Shown: positions 25,201 to 37,110, numbered from the stretch's first letter. The stretch is 64,000 nucleotides of DNA from Magicicada septendecula (GCA_034769895.1 CM068367.1:345735611-345799610); one strand, 5' to 3'. Made by a program: numbers and translations. Notes: a model not told the origin generated them from the sequence alone.

Positions 25201-27514
25201 AATTAAGAAACTTTACTTCCCGCAAAATATGTTAATTACTTTTAATTAACTACAAATTGTACTTTGTTAATACTAATTGACTTCAGTGGGACACAGTAGG
25301 CTTCACCGCGAGCCTGCTTTTAGCAATTTGCCAACAGGCAGATCATAATTATTGCCTTCATACCTTCGTAACTTACGCCTATTGACTGAGATCGTTCCGT
25401 GTACTTTGTGTTTCGAAATTACCTTCACCTAGGTGAAATAAAAATGTTACTTATTTCCATAACGCTTTGCTAAATAGAAGTGTAGGACAGTCACAAGCCC
25501 CAATCAGGTATTATCTTCCCTGAATTTAACTAAACGTTTCATATATCTTCGTGTACATTTATGAATGAAATTAACTTGTTAGAAACTTTTGTGTCATGAA
25601 GCCTTCGTTAACACGTTCATGTGAACGGCATCGAATGCAACAAACCGTACACGACATCGATCAATATCAAAACAGTATTTACGTAAGAAGTAAATTTTGC
25701 ATCACACTGGGAACATTATCTGAACCTGTGTTTCAGTGGTTCTGAAACTGTGATAGGTCCAGGTAAAGCGGATACGTTTTCATCCCTACTTATATTGATA
25801 TCAATTGTATACATCAAGGATAAACACACAGCAAAAAAAAAATTTTAATGTAGTTACAGGCTTTGGTTCTTTCGAAGTAACTTCAGAGGTTTATATATTC
25901 GTTAATATGGTTGAACATAAAAATTAAATTAAGTTCGTAATATTATATACGTTAACTCACACAAGTAGCACTTAATATAAACATAAAATGTCAAAACTGG
26001 GCATACTTAATCATTATAAAATTCGATAATCATATTTAAAAACAAAGATACATCCGTTTAGGAAGAGACGCTTGAGTAATTACACCAAATTTGTCTATTC
26101 CAAAATTTTCAATGTATCTGAAAGTTATTAACCAATTATTAACAATTTTTCTAGAATTAATAACCAAAATTGTAAGTTGTTATTCGAAGACACTGACAAA
26201 AATCTTCATAAGATAAGAATAATACACACGAAGTGACTCAATAATTGATTTGTATATATATAACAGTGCGATAAGGAGAGCAGTAACATAATTTATAAAC
26301 AGAAAATCAAATAACAAAATAAATGATAGTATTGGCTACTGAAGCTGACAAGGCTACATACTGTTAACATTAACGAGGTATGATGAGGTTTGTCAATTAA
26401 ACAAACAGTTTTGGAGCTGTCTGAAATAACCATCGTCACAGGGAAATGCTTTGATGCCACCTCAGCTTTAACCACGAACATAAAAACCTAGTAAAAACGT
26501 AGCTAGTTTTATCGTTGTTTCTAATAACTTCAGCTGCCTTCGTCTTCTTGGTTGTTCTAAAGGTTTCTCTTTGTCTGATCGCGCACATTGTCACCTGTTT
26601 AGGTGATTTATTTTTCTTTCCTGTTATTTCACATGCGACAGAAACACAGCAGACACGGTCCTACGTAACTCTTAACTCCTAGATGCAATCACTTTAGACT
26701 CTAACCAATCCGCGCCTATGCTTCCTGTTAATCCTATGTTTAGTATCACGTTCGTTATCAGTGCGTCATACAGGCCTACCGATTAGCTGCAACATAAAAC
26801 CTGCTCGATACATTCCAGTGTTGACCAAGAAAGGCAAAAGTTTTCGTTTCTCCTGAGACACTTCATAATTAACCAGTAGTTTACAAAAAGCACAATATTT
26901 TGTCACTCGAGACTTATCTTAACTTCAATTTTGGACAATCGTATCGTATGCAAAAAGAAAGGAACACTTCGTAGTGGATATTTACCTATTATAGGCCTAC
27001 TTCGTTTTTTCCGTAGCAATTCTTCTAAATATTGAACAACGATCGAAACACAACAGGTGACAAAACATATGAACTTCCGCCAAAATTAAAAATAATACTT
27101 ATTAACATATAAATATACTTGAGGTGTTACTTATAAAGTAATATGCATTAACCTTAAATAATTAAGTATTATTATTTATCTGGATAACGAATTGTTACGG
27201 CTCGGCGATCGTGTGGTTAAAGCATCTAAACTCTACTATTTGTGAAACGTCAGCGTCACAATGTTAACCCTGGGTGACTATCCAGGACATAGCGGCTCGA
27301 TGGGCCAGGGACCTTCCAACTCGTAACAGTAGTCAGCAGTAGGTTCGATTGTTACGAAACTTATATGATATTAAATAAAAAAGTAATGATAATCTGATCA
27401 TAAGTAAATGGTCTGAAAAATTGATAAAAAAGAGTTATTTTATAGCAATTTTTAATGCAAATTTGGCCAATGATATATTGAATAGTATTTTTAAGATTTT
27501 TGGGGTACTCACTC
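22223..27514. other. Anonymous DNA, possible old repeats, no gene
   Basis: Around 22640-22830 the minus strand resembles dispersed insect non-coding repeats, but I see no boundary. 27195-27355 has a tRNA-like B-box (GGTTCGATT at about 27341) but an A-box candidate too far away for a standard tRNA-derived SINE. TAGGCCTA octamers are at 22909, 23245 and 26992. No coding frame is supported. Confidence 0.4.
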
Positions 27515-27530
27515 ACACACACACACACAC
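27515..27530. repeat. Short (AC)n microsatellite
   Basis: Eight AC units, directly followed by AGAGTGTTTCAAAAAGTGG, which may be the end of an unidentified transposon. Confidence 0.8.
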
Positions 27531-30500
27531 AGAGTGTTTCAAAAAGTGGTGCTAAACTGCAGCAAACGATTCTGCTCAGTAAACCGAAGTAAAATGTCCA
27601 AAAATGCCAAACAAATGCTTCGTTTTCCGTTTGTATGTAGGCTATCTGTCTTTTTTTAACATTAATCACTGCCGTACGAGATAGTCTGTGGAGCTGAAAT
27701 TTGGTATTCGTAGTAGAAAACGTTTACCATCTCTTATAAGTACAAAATAAACCGAAGGGTTATCTTAAAAATTTTTCAAATGGCGGTTGATTAAATACTT
27801 AATTTTAAATTTTACAAAAACCAGTTCTTATAACAAAAATGTATTATTACGTAAAGCATTATCCCTTTTATTCGCAATCCAGTGGTACCTTGTTTATGGA
27901 ATTCTAATAAAAAATAACGGAGATATTACATTTTCTTCACAACAAAACATTTGATCGATTTTCCTCATAAGAACACCGTATTTGCATCTTCATTATTTAA
28001 CGATGATAAGTGCAATAAATGGTTGTTTAAAATTGCTTTAGATTGTTTACCATGAATTAACAATTTTAATTCAACTAAATAATACTCTATTTAGCCCACA
28101 TGGCAAGTTATGTCTCAAAGGGATGCTCATTCCTATTCATTCATAAATAAGTATAACACGGTTAGTATTTCAGAAAAGAGGAGTATATAAATAATTAAAT
28201 AATTGTTTACATTTATTACATTTAGAATTTGGGAATCAGAAAAAATAATCCAGTTTGTTTAAACTTTTAACACCTTCATAAACAACGTATTATTGTATTA
28301 AGAATAAAGAGAGAAAGTTTTTATGTGCTATGAAGTTTTTGTTGCTGTAAGTACGATTATTGTTAAACTTAGATTTAAATTGTTCAATCAGCCGGAATTT
28401 AAAAAATGTTTAAGATAACGTGTCGGTTTGTTTTATATTGATAAGAAATAATACAATTAATTACTGTGTATACCAACTTTTACCTCTACATCATTTCCGT
28501 TCAGTAGTAGCCTACTTAATTATTTTTAAAAAACCACATAAAGACGTACACAGATGAAGCATTTTCCGGCATCTGTTTATTCAACACTTGTCCTTTAGTT
28601 TAAAGGTCAGAATCTACAAGTTTCCCGAATTTGGCATCATATTTTTTTAATACTGTATATGAATACAATCAATAACACAACAGATATGAATATCTGTGTA
28701 TGAATACTGTATATGAATAATCAGTAGCACACGCACCTCGGGTATATGCGGGGAGGGTACAAACCAGTCGAAGACTGAAGGACTACGAATGAATACAATC
28801 CTGTGTAAGAAGGAAAATGCGTATACTGAATGTACGGTACTAATACAACATTAAGTAACAACCGAAGAATACAAGAGACGTTTTAAATGGAAAATTCTTC
28901 TTTTCGCTTGATAGTAGAGTGTATGCAAAAAAATACAATTTTCGTTTAAAAATGTTGTCTCTTCTCAAATCGTTTCCAAATTCTTTTTCTACATTTCAAG
29001 CACCTACCACGTAAGTAACTACATCACTAACAAATCTCAAATTCAATGAACTGTTGTTATTTGCAGTAAGCGAGCTGACTTCAATATTTAAACAGACAAA
29101 AGGTCAAAAGGTGCTATACTAAATGTAGGATTAGGTGTAAGATGCAGGGCTGTAACAATTATCTGCCGGAGGAGCGGAGCGGCCCTTCCCACTGGCACGG
29201 CAGTCTGTAATAACCGTACCGCAATGACACTGAACACATGACAGAGAACACGCGAAGAAAAGACAGAAAGTTGGAAGCGTGACAGGAAACGGAATAAGGT
29301 GTTGCTTGCACAGCTGTTGCAATCACATCCAGATCATGTTTACAGAAAACCTTTGTAGGTACAAGTATTGCGTGAACTTATGACGCCTTCTACTTACTGT
29401 TCACTGTTTACCGTAAACACTTCGTATGTGAACAACTCGGTATTTACAGATGTCTCGGAATACACTCATTACACAAAACTCTGTAACTGTTTCGCTGTGT
29501 TATGGTGAGTAACATATATCATGGTTTTCTCGGGAGACAGCCAGACATTTATTACTTGTCCCGTAGTTCTGAATAATGTCAACAGATCCTGTTACTAGGT
29601 ACATAATATAAAAGTCAATATTCAAATTGATATATTCGTGTTGTGACATTATCAAATCACAATTACTAAGTTTAAACTGGAAGAAAATTTATAAAAACAT
29701 CAAAATGACTTGATTTAGACTGGAGTAACGATTGTGTCTTCTTTCCCGAGAGCCCCAAACAACCGAGCTATGTAATCAGAATTCTGTGACCATCTCGGGT
29801 GAAAGAAATCTACTCATGTGTTCGTGTGATAAATTAAAGATATAGTTTGGCCTTCCATCAGATAGGCTAATTCAGACACCTTTGTAATCGTGATCAGCCG
29901 GAATGTTTAACAGACTAAGAGAAAAGTAACACCTTTGCTCTTGAAAATATAATGTAGTAAGAATATTACTTGCGAGCCAACGATTATGCAATTCCATTTC
30001 CAGTCACTAAACAACAAAATCTAGCTTCAGCTAATGAAATTTAATGAAATCTCTCATTGAAATTGAGGAATGAAATTAAGCGACTCATTACAATTACATT
30101 AAATGTAACGAGGCGCATAAGTTTCATAATATTCTTTCTATTTTTGAGCATATTGACTATTGTGTAGACTGTCTTCAAAGATTTAATAACTACCGCACAC
30201 TTCAGGACGAATTAGCCAACCGTAATAACTGCTGGTGTCCCAAAAACAAAGAAAGTATTATTAAGTATATACCAAGTGTTCATGTATGCGTAATCGTATG
30301 CCTAATTCACACCGTTATTGAACGATGAAATACACAATTCAATTCACTCCAACATTTCGAGACGTTCTCCAGTTTATAATGTGGCATCTCGATTGTTAGA
30401 CATGAGACCTCGAATGATTCTTACCTAGACTCGTCATTCTGCGTAGCTTGAAAGTCAAAACTGCAAGTAAATTTGCCCATTCTATTTACGTGACACAGCT

Positions 30501-30911
30501 CGATCTGTCTAATAAATTGTAGAACATGTCTCCAGTAATAAATTTTGTGTAAATTATTGTGGTAGTTACACGGTGACGAAACTCCAATGTTAAACAGGAA
30601 TAAATAACAACCTGTACGATTGCAAATTTTGTTTTAAAGCGGTATCATCATTGCAGCCAGTACCATACTGGATTAGTAGCGCACGTCTAGATATCGTATG
30701 CTCTGTGTACGGTATGCACAGGAAAATGGAAACCAAGGTAAATAGTTCTGACGTAACGTCAATAAGCGCAAATCCAGCAGGCATTTTACTTTTTACCCAT
30801 AAGTCACATGAAATTCTCAAAAGGCTTATGCGCGTTTAATTAAAAATAAATATACCTATTATTTATTTAGGTCATCTTAGTATTAGTACAATTTTTATTT
30901 AAAATTTCAAT
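27531..30911. other. Anonymous DNA, candidate unclassified repeat at the left edge
   Basis: 27531-27960 has the look of a dispersed non-coding repeat beginning GTGTTTCAAAAAGTGG, but no inverted repeat or duplication was found. The rest shows only short frames (76 codons at most) without domains. Confidence 0.4.
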
Positions 30912-30920
30912 AAGTTTAAC
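30912..30920. repeat. Candidate 9-bp target-site duplication, left
   Basis: AAGTTTAAC immediately before the foldback element. The right flank is AAGTTTAAA (32851-32859), 8 of 9 identical. Confidence 0.6.
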
Positions 30921-31866
30921 ACTACCTCTGGTTGTAGTATTTTGTTAACACCAATTAATATTTATCTTACAGCAATCAGATCCAATAAGTAATTATCAAG
31001 AACTCGATAATATCATTGCATTGACTTGAGATTTATATTTTCAATGAGTGAAATCGTTAATAATGACTTAATTTTATTTATTAACGATGTGTTCTAATTA
31101 AGTTATTTATTCATGTTGGTGTCATACAATAATATTTATGCATTACTTATAATTGGTGTCAATCCAATAGGTATAGCCTATATGTTCTCTTGTCTCAGGG
31201 TAATATTATAAATAATTATACAATACACAGATATATGATTACAATTATTTGTTTAATAAGGTCACTTGAAAATTTATACAAAATTGAACATTAATAATAT
31301 TAATAAATGGATTATACTTTGTTTAGTGAGTTCTTTGAGAGCATTGAATTGAGTTACTTTTAGTTAACAATTTTAATATGTTACTTGGTTGTTGAATTCC
31401 AAATTAATGTCGGTGGTGGTGTCCCTGATGTTTTCCTGGTGAGTAGTTTTGTGATGGTCTCTGACGTTGGATCCCGTGACGAACTCCTGGTGACGCTGAC
31501 TACACTCACTTTCACTTTTGTGGACGAGTTGGTTTACAATATTAATATGATAACCGCACAAGTCACATGCACATATAAAATTTAATACAATTTTACTTAT
31601 AAATACTTCTTTTATCAAATATAACGCACTATGATTTCTTAATAAAGACACTTTTATATCAGAACGGTTGAGTCGTATCATCGGATATTACTATTAGCTG
31701 TACTTGATTTTGTAATTGACGTAACTGATTTAAACTTGGAAAAACTGTAAACTCGAGAAGTTGAAGAAAGATTGACTTGAATGTAATAACGATCTAGCTG
31801 ACGTGAACAAAACTTGTAACTGATTGAATGACTAAATAAAACTGATAGAAATAATTCACAAAACAA
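30921..31866. repeat. Left arm of the foldback
   Basis: Pairs with 31915-32850. It contains about 33 bp near the centre (around 31830) that the right arm lacks, and lacks a short insertion near 32375 of the right arm. Confidence 0.9.
31373..31866 (-). pseudogene. Unknown ORF remnant in the left foldback arm
   Basis: Two overlapping minus-strand frames, 31866-31678 (62 codons) and 31681-31373 (102 codons), meet at ATGA. The right arm has one extra base at the same place and reads straight through, so the break here looks like a single-base deletion. Near the middle is CDLCGYHINIVNQLVHKSE, a C-X2-C segment followed by His residues, faintly like a zinc finger but not a canonical C2H2. I do not recognise the protein. 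Confidence 0.4.
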
Positions 31867-31914
31867 CTGACGTGAAGACTGCTTAAAATTGTTGATAATG
31901 ATTTTGACTGACTG

Positions 31915-32169
31915 TTGTTTTGTGAATTATTAATTAAGTTTTGTTCACGTCAGCTAGATCGTTATTACATTCAAGTCAATCTTTCTTCAACTTCTCGAGT
32001 TTACAGTTTTTCCAAGTTTAAATCAGTTACGTCAAATACAAAATCAAGTATAGCTAACAATAATATCCGAGTGATACGACTCAATCATTCTGATATAAAA
32101 GTGTCTTTATTAAGAAATCATAGTGCGTTACATATGATAGAAGAAGTATTTATAAGTAAAATGTATTAA
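31915..32169 (+). pseudogene. Unknown ORF remnant in the right foldback arm
   Basis: An 84-codon frame corresponding to the left-arm protein. It lacks about 11 residues near the N-terminus, reads through the position where the left copy is broken (NNNIRVIRLNHSD), and then stops early after ISKMY, where the left arm continues into the CDLCGYH segment. Function unknown. Confidence 0.4.
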
Positions 32170-32850
32170 ATTTTATATGTGCATGTGACTTGTGCGGTTA
32201 TCATATTAATATTGTAAATCAACTCGTCCACAAAAGTGAAAGTGAGTGTAGTCAGCGTCACAGGAGTTCGTCACGGGATCCAACGTCAGAGACCATCACA
32301 ACACTACTCACCAGGAAGGCATCAGGGACACCACCACCGACATTAATTTGGAATTCAACAACCAAGTAACATATAAACTGTTATAATTAAAATTGTTAAC
32401 TAAAAGTAACTCAATTCAATGCTCTCAAAGAACTCACTAAACAAAGTATAATCCATTTATTAATATTATTAATGTTCAATTTTGTATAAATTTTCAAGTG
32501 ACCTTATTAAACAAATAATTGTAATCATATATCTGTGTATTGTATAATTATTTATAATATTACCCTGAGACAAGAGAACATATAGGCTATACCTATTGGA
32601 TTGACACCAATTATAAGTATGCATAAATATTATTGTATGACACCAACATGAATAAATAACTTAATTAGAACACATCGTTAATAAATACAATTAAGTTATT
32701 ATTAACGATTTCACTCATTGAAAATATAAATCTCAAGTCAATGCAGTGATATTATCGAGTTCTTGATAATTACTTATTGGATCTGATTGCTGAAAGATAA
32801 ATATTAATTGGTGTTAACAAAATATTACAACCAGAGGTAGCTGAGGTAGT
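31915..32850. repeat. Right arm of the foldback
   Basis: Reverse complement of 30921-31866. The main pairing ends at 32840; the last 10 bp repeat the terminal GAGGTAG motif. Confidence 0.9.
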
Positions 32851-32859
32851 AAGTTTAAA
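32851..32859. repeat. Candidate 9-bp target-site duplication, right
   Basis: AAGTTTAAA, partner of 30912-30920 with one mismatch. Confidence 0.6.
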
Positions 32860-34251
32860 CTGAATAATAGTAACCTGCGAAGGTAAACTGTTCAAACACT
32901 TTACACGCGTAACCGAGAATTCAAGGCTGTCATTACATTAGGCGATATAATCCCCCCGCGCCTACCGACAAACTACATTAATGTATGTAGACAATATAAT
33001 AAACATTAAAAGTTACATGCAAAAGAATGTTTTCATAAAAATTAAACCAAAACTTTAAGTTAATAATAACGACCACATTTAACACCATTGCTTTACGAAC
33101 AAACAACTTATTGCCCCGCGAGAAATGCGCAAGCGTTGAAGTCTTTATTGACAGTATTATGCAGATACACTACGAATGCAAAGTGTTTTACAGAAAAAAG
33201 CTGGAGAAATAAATAATGGGCGTCGTTTATCTACATCTGCGCTAGGGGTCATCTTTATAGTAACACGATACGTGTACAAACATATGGTGGAGTATTGATT
33301 GCCTACCAGTGTTTTGTGGTGACCCATATCGTAAGATAACGCGTGTATCTTCCCAACAGGCCCCTCTCACAAAAAATCCACTTATTAGTGTGTGCTCCAG
33401 TTATTGCTTCCCCTCGGAGTCTTATTTTCGCGAGTATCGACGTAAATTTTACTCTCGACATTTCTTTTTCAAATTCGGAACTGTGTACGTGCATGCGTCG
33501 TCTACTTTTCAACCTCCTATCCGATAAAGTCTGCTAACCACTCCTGCTGCCTGCCTTCTATTAACAGTTATTTAATGTAACTGGAATGTGGAGTCTTAGT
33601 GAAAGCTGAGAAACAATTATTTTGTAGAAACTCAATTTAGCTGTGTTACCCGTTTCGTTTGTAGGACGACCAAATCAGAAGCCAACAAGACACTGCGTTG
33701 TAATTTTACTGTAACAAAATGCGATCATCAGATTGTCTGTGTACAACAAATATTTGAATGGTTATAAGCGTTGTAGGTTTGCGTTATTGTAATACGGGAA
33801 ATAATCATAAATGAGTACGCAATACTTATGTATCCAGCGCTACTGTTATTTTCGTGGGGAAAACCGTTTCTTTCTAAAACTTAATACTGTATCATATTCT
33901 TGGTTCGTACAAAAATAATTAAAATAATACTTTATAATATATTCATATTATAATAGACCTTTATTTTACCCATAATGAGACCAGTAAACGTACTCGCGCG
34001 CGCGCCCACACACACACACACACACACCATATATAGTCCTTCCGTCAAGTGATGTGTTACTTCATTGCTTAACTGTTTTTATTTCACCATGTTTTGAGCC
34101 TTGAGTGACTGTCAGCAGAAAAATGAGCATTTACTGGTTGTGAAACGTTAGCCAAACATAACGGCTGATAGCTAATAGCGAGGAAATTATAACTGAGAAT
34201 TGCATATAATGCGTAGTATGTACACACATACATACATGCTTATATATAAAA
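32860..34251. other. Anonymous DNA with a CG/CA microsatellite
   Basis: Open frames on both strands at 33303-33537 overlap and lack domains. A (CG)n(CA)n run lies at 33995-34027. No transposon ends seen. Confidence 0.5.
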
Positions 34252-34253
34252 TA

Positions 34254-34830
34254 CAGAAGGTCCTCGACTTTCGAACATATTGCGTTCCCGAAAACGGATT
34301 GGGAAACTCGAAACTCGAATTCCTTGAAAGTCGAGTACAGGCTGTATTTACAGTAGGCGTACTGTGCACGTAAGTTAGTAGGATCGGTCCTTCAAACTAC
34401 AATACACTGTACTGTAATGATTTCAGACATGTTCTCGCTTAAATTAACATCACATGTCCACTCTTACAACAAAAAATAGATACAGTAACATGCTAAATTA
34501 CTCATTTTCGTACATTAGTAAAGTTTATAAGCGGTGTTTTGGGAACAGCCTACAATCTGCCTGCCTGTCTTAGTATATAACAAAAATTAATCACTTTAAC
34601 ACTTTGCATTATTTGTATTAATAGATTATCATTTATTATAAAACCATAGTAGCGGAAATAATAACGAATACGTGCACTTGTCTTAACGCTTATTCACTCT
34701 CTTACACCTCCGTCAGTGTTCGAAAGTCCGAAGATGTAGTTAGAGAAACTTGAATAAAGGGTATCAACTTTGAATGTCGGGAAGAGCGAAATGTGCGAAA
34801 GTCGAATGTCCTAAAGTAGAGGACCTCCAG
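34254..34830. mobile_element. Pogo/Tigger-like MITE
   Basis: The left end CAGAAGGTCCTCGACTT and the complement of the right end CTGGAGGTCCTCTACTT form a terminal inverted repeat. Both are flanked by TA (34252-34253 and 34831-34832). Internal TCGAA/TTCGA-rich segments are also loosely inverted (for example AAAGTCGAAT near the right end against GACTTTCGAAC near the left). At 577 bp with no transposase frame it is a non-autonomous element. The TA target and the CAG start suggest the pogo/Tigger branch of Tc1/mariner; that placement is inference. Confidence 0.8.
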
Positions 34831-35441
34831 TACATAAGGCAAATAGAGCTCTTGCAATTCCACGTAGCCTATTCAAGAGTTTCTGCAGCCTATTATGTAC
34901 ATTTTTTTTAGAATGGTCTCTCCTGATTTGAATGCTGATTTTTTCTTTTTCTTTTTTTTCTACATCTTTCATGTTATAAACTTAGGTAGGCACGTGAAAA
35001 AATATGTCGAAACTCAAAAGAAAATAAGAGCTGGCTTGCAGTTAAATTCAGACAGAATATGTTACAGTTTAGGCCTACTTGAGCATGGTGTCCCTGTTTG
35101 GGCCTTGTCTTGAAATTCTATGTTGTTACCTTTCCGGCTGATCAACGTCTGACTGACTCTCTCCTGTATAAGCGTTTTGATAAACTTGGTAATGTCTTAT
35201 TCTGGACATTCTCCGTCCTCTGTCAACAGCTCGTTACTTTACACTGCAACAAAGAGCATTACATCCTCTTAGTTCGGTTTCTACGGATTGCACATTTCCT
35301 TCAGTAGACAAAATGAAGTTAAGAAGAAAAAACCTAATGGCTTCGAAAGGTTAACGAGACAGTCCAAACACAAAAACAAAACAACAAAATCAAACTAAAC
35401 AAAACCTAGCAATACGAACTATTGTAAAACGTAAAGCAATT

Positions 35442-35473
<32 letters not shown>

Positions 35474-35590
35474 TTCACACATTATATAGGCTTGCTCGTT
35501 ATTTCCGTATTTTTACATTATACTAGGCTAATTAAACATCATAAGATGTAAATAAAATTTGTTTACTCAGCTTAAATAAACGGGCACTAT
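34831..35590. other. Anonymous DNA with an (AC)n tract
   Basis: Two short open frames (34895-35307) have no domain. (AC)14 at 35445-35472. TAGGCCTA at 35070-35077. The right-hand 40 bp is one half of the LINE target site. Confidence 0.55.
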
Positions 35591-35601
35591 ACATATTTCA
35601 T
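35591..35601. repeat. 11-bp target-site duplication of the Jockey LINE, left
   Basis: ACATATTTCAT, repeated exactly at 40158-40168 after the poly(A). Confidence 0.93.
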
Positions 35602-35821
35602 CGATACATAGTATCGGTCGTGCATTTGTAGAGTGCGGTTATAAGTCTGTGCTCCGTTATCTCTTGTGTTATTGTTTTGTTATGTTTATGAATATAGTTT
35701 ATCATCTTAGTTTAACATTTATCTAATCTGTATATACTGTGTCTGTTTAGACTTCCAGTGCGTGCGTGCGCTGTGTGTGTGTGATTGTGTGTTAGTGTGT
35801 CCAACTTGTCAACATACAATA
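35602..35821 (+). promoter_or_regulatory. LINE 5' UTR, presumed internal promoter
   Basis: The stretch between the TSD and the first ATG. Jockey elements transcribe from an internal promoter in this position; I see no certain core motif. A GT-rich run (about 35760-35800) precedes ORF1. Confidence 0.5.
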
Positions 35822-37108
35822 ATGAATTATCAGCAACCAGGCCTGTCAACTAACGTTGAACCTGTTCCTACAGTCCAATCAGGAACTTCAGTACCTCCAA
35901 TGTCGCAAAATGCCCCTCAATCCTATAACAGTCAACAGCCAGGCAGAAATGTTAATGTTGATTTCACACAACACGGATCCCACAGCTGGCAGATGGTGAA
36001 AAAACGAAAAAGAAGTCGTCAATCTTCAGAAAACACATCTGAAACACACACTCAGCTTAATGACCACAATAGATTTACGGTGTTACCTATAGATGACACT
36101 GATGACGTCCAACCTACTCAAGTCTTAGCTCAGCCGAAAGTACCTAGACCTCCTCCTGTATACCTTCATGGTATCGTCAATTACAGTGAAATGATCAATA
36201 ATCTTACAGCAATTTTGGAATCAGAACAGTACAGTACTAAATCGTTCGATGACAATACGGTGAAAATCAACACTTTTGCACCTGATTCTTACAGAAAATT
36301 AATTCGTCACCTCGAGGACGAAAAAATTATTTACCATACTTATCAAATTAAAGACCAGCGAGCATACCGGGTTTTCATAAGAAACATTCATCCTAGCATC
36401 GGTGTACACTTTATTAAAGAAGCACTAAAAGAAAAAGGACACTCGGTCAGAAACATAATCAACGTTCGACACAGAGTCGAGAAAACACCCCTCCCTCTCT
36501 TCTTTGTTGATCTTGAACCTGCAGCAAACAATAAACAAATATATAGCCTAAGGTCTTTAGGTAACATGCAGATTGCTGTAGAACCACCTCGGAGAAAAAA
36601 CTTTATCATACAGTGCACTCGTTGTCAGTCATACGGTCACAGTAAGACGTATTGTAGGAAACCTTTCCAGTGTGTCAAGTGCGGAGGTGAACACAACTCC
36701 GCAACTTGTTCCAAATCTAAGGATACACCAGCCACATGTGCATTATGTGATGGTCCTCATACAGCTAATTATAAGGGCTGTGAAGTTTATCAAAACCTGC
36801 AGGCCAGAAAAAGCCCCGTACGAAACTCCACACCTAGGAGAACCCCTTCAATGTTTAGGACTATGAACACGGAACAGAACATGAATACCCGTAACGTCTC
36901 TTCTCCTACTTACGCTCAAATTGCAGGACTACCGCAACACTCAGAATCATCGCCCCCTTATGACAGCAATCTCAAACAGATAGCAAATGAGGACATCACT
37001 CTTTCACACTTCCTGACAAAATTCGAGACTATGTTCAGTCAACTCATGCAGCAAAATAGCGTCATGCTTAATCTCCTTACAACACTTGTCAATAAACTTT
37101 CTAATTAA
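35822..37108 (+). CDS. Jockey LINE ORF1 protein (gag-like, zinc knuckles)
   Basis: A 428-residue nucleic-acid-binding protein expected to coat the element RNA. I chose the ATG at 35822 because the frame upstream is GT-repeat translation without an ATG. The N-terminal ~110 residues are Gln/Ser/Thr-rich with a basic KKRKRSRQ patch. From about 115 to 260 is a PRE_C2HC-like region (PPPVYLHGIVNYSEM to IRNIHPSIG). Three zinc knuckles follow: CTRCQSYGHSKTYC (about 265-278), CVKCGGEHNSATC (about 284-296) and CALCDGPHTANYKGC (about 306-320). The C-terminal part is polar with a hydrophobic end. The stop at 37106-37108 lies 2 bp before the ORF2 ATG, suggesting reinitiation or coupled translation. No breaks. 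Confidence 0.93.
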   Translation: MNYQQPGLSTNVEPVPTVQSGTSVPPMSQNAPQSYNSQQPGRNVNVDFTQHGSHSWQMVKKRKRSRQSSENTSETHTQLNDHNRFTVLPIDDTDDVQPTQVLAQPKVPRPPPVYLHGIVNYSEMINNLTAILESEQYSTKSFDDNTVKINTFAPDSYRKLIRHLEDEKIIYHTYQIKDQRAYRVFIRNIHPSIGVHFIKEALKEKGHSVRNIINVRHRVEKTPLPLFFVDLEPAANNKQIYSLRSLGNMQIAVEPPRRKNFIIQCTRCQSYGHSKTYCRKPFQCVKCGGEHNSATCSKSKDTPATCALCDGPHTANYKGCEVYQNLQARKSPVRNSTPRRTPSMFRTMNTEQNMNTRNVSSPTYAQIAGLPQHSESSPPYDSNLKQIANEDITLSHFLTKFETMFSQLMQQNSVMLNLLTTLVNKLSN

Positions 37109-37110
37109 TA

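Larger units (their letters stand above)
30921..32850. mobile_element. 1.93-kb foldback (long inverted repeat) element
   Basis: The two halves, about 30921-31866 and 31915-32850, are reverse complements over nearly their whole length with small indels, separated by a spacer of about 48 bp. The outermost bases are ACTACCTC on the left and GAGGTAGT on the right; the right end carries an extra CTGAGGTAGT after the main arm. The flanks match as an 8-9 bp direct repeat, a size reported for Foldback and hAT elements, though the ends do not look like hAT ends. No transposase is recognised, so it is probably non-autonomous. The arms carry a shared, partly broken reading frame (separate entries). Confidence 0.9.

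Noticed and set aside
27195..27355. tRNA-derived SINE with a B-box GGTTCGATT
   Set aside because: The only A-box-like segment is about 130 bp upstream, far outside normal spacing, and no tail or duplication was found.
32842..32862. TGAGGTAGTAAGTTTAAACTG resembles the let-7/miR-98 5' region
   Set aside because: It straddles the foldback end and its flanking duplication, matches only the first ~14 bases, and I see no precursor-like hairpin with the correct opposite arm.
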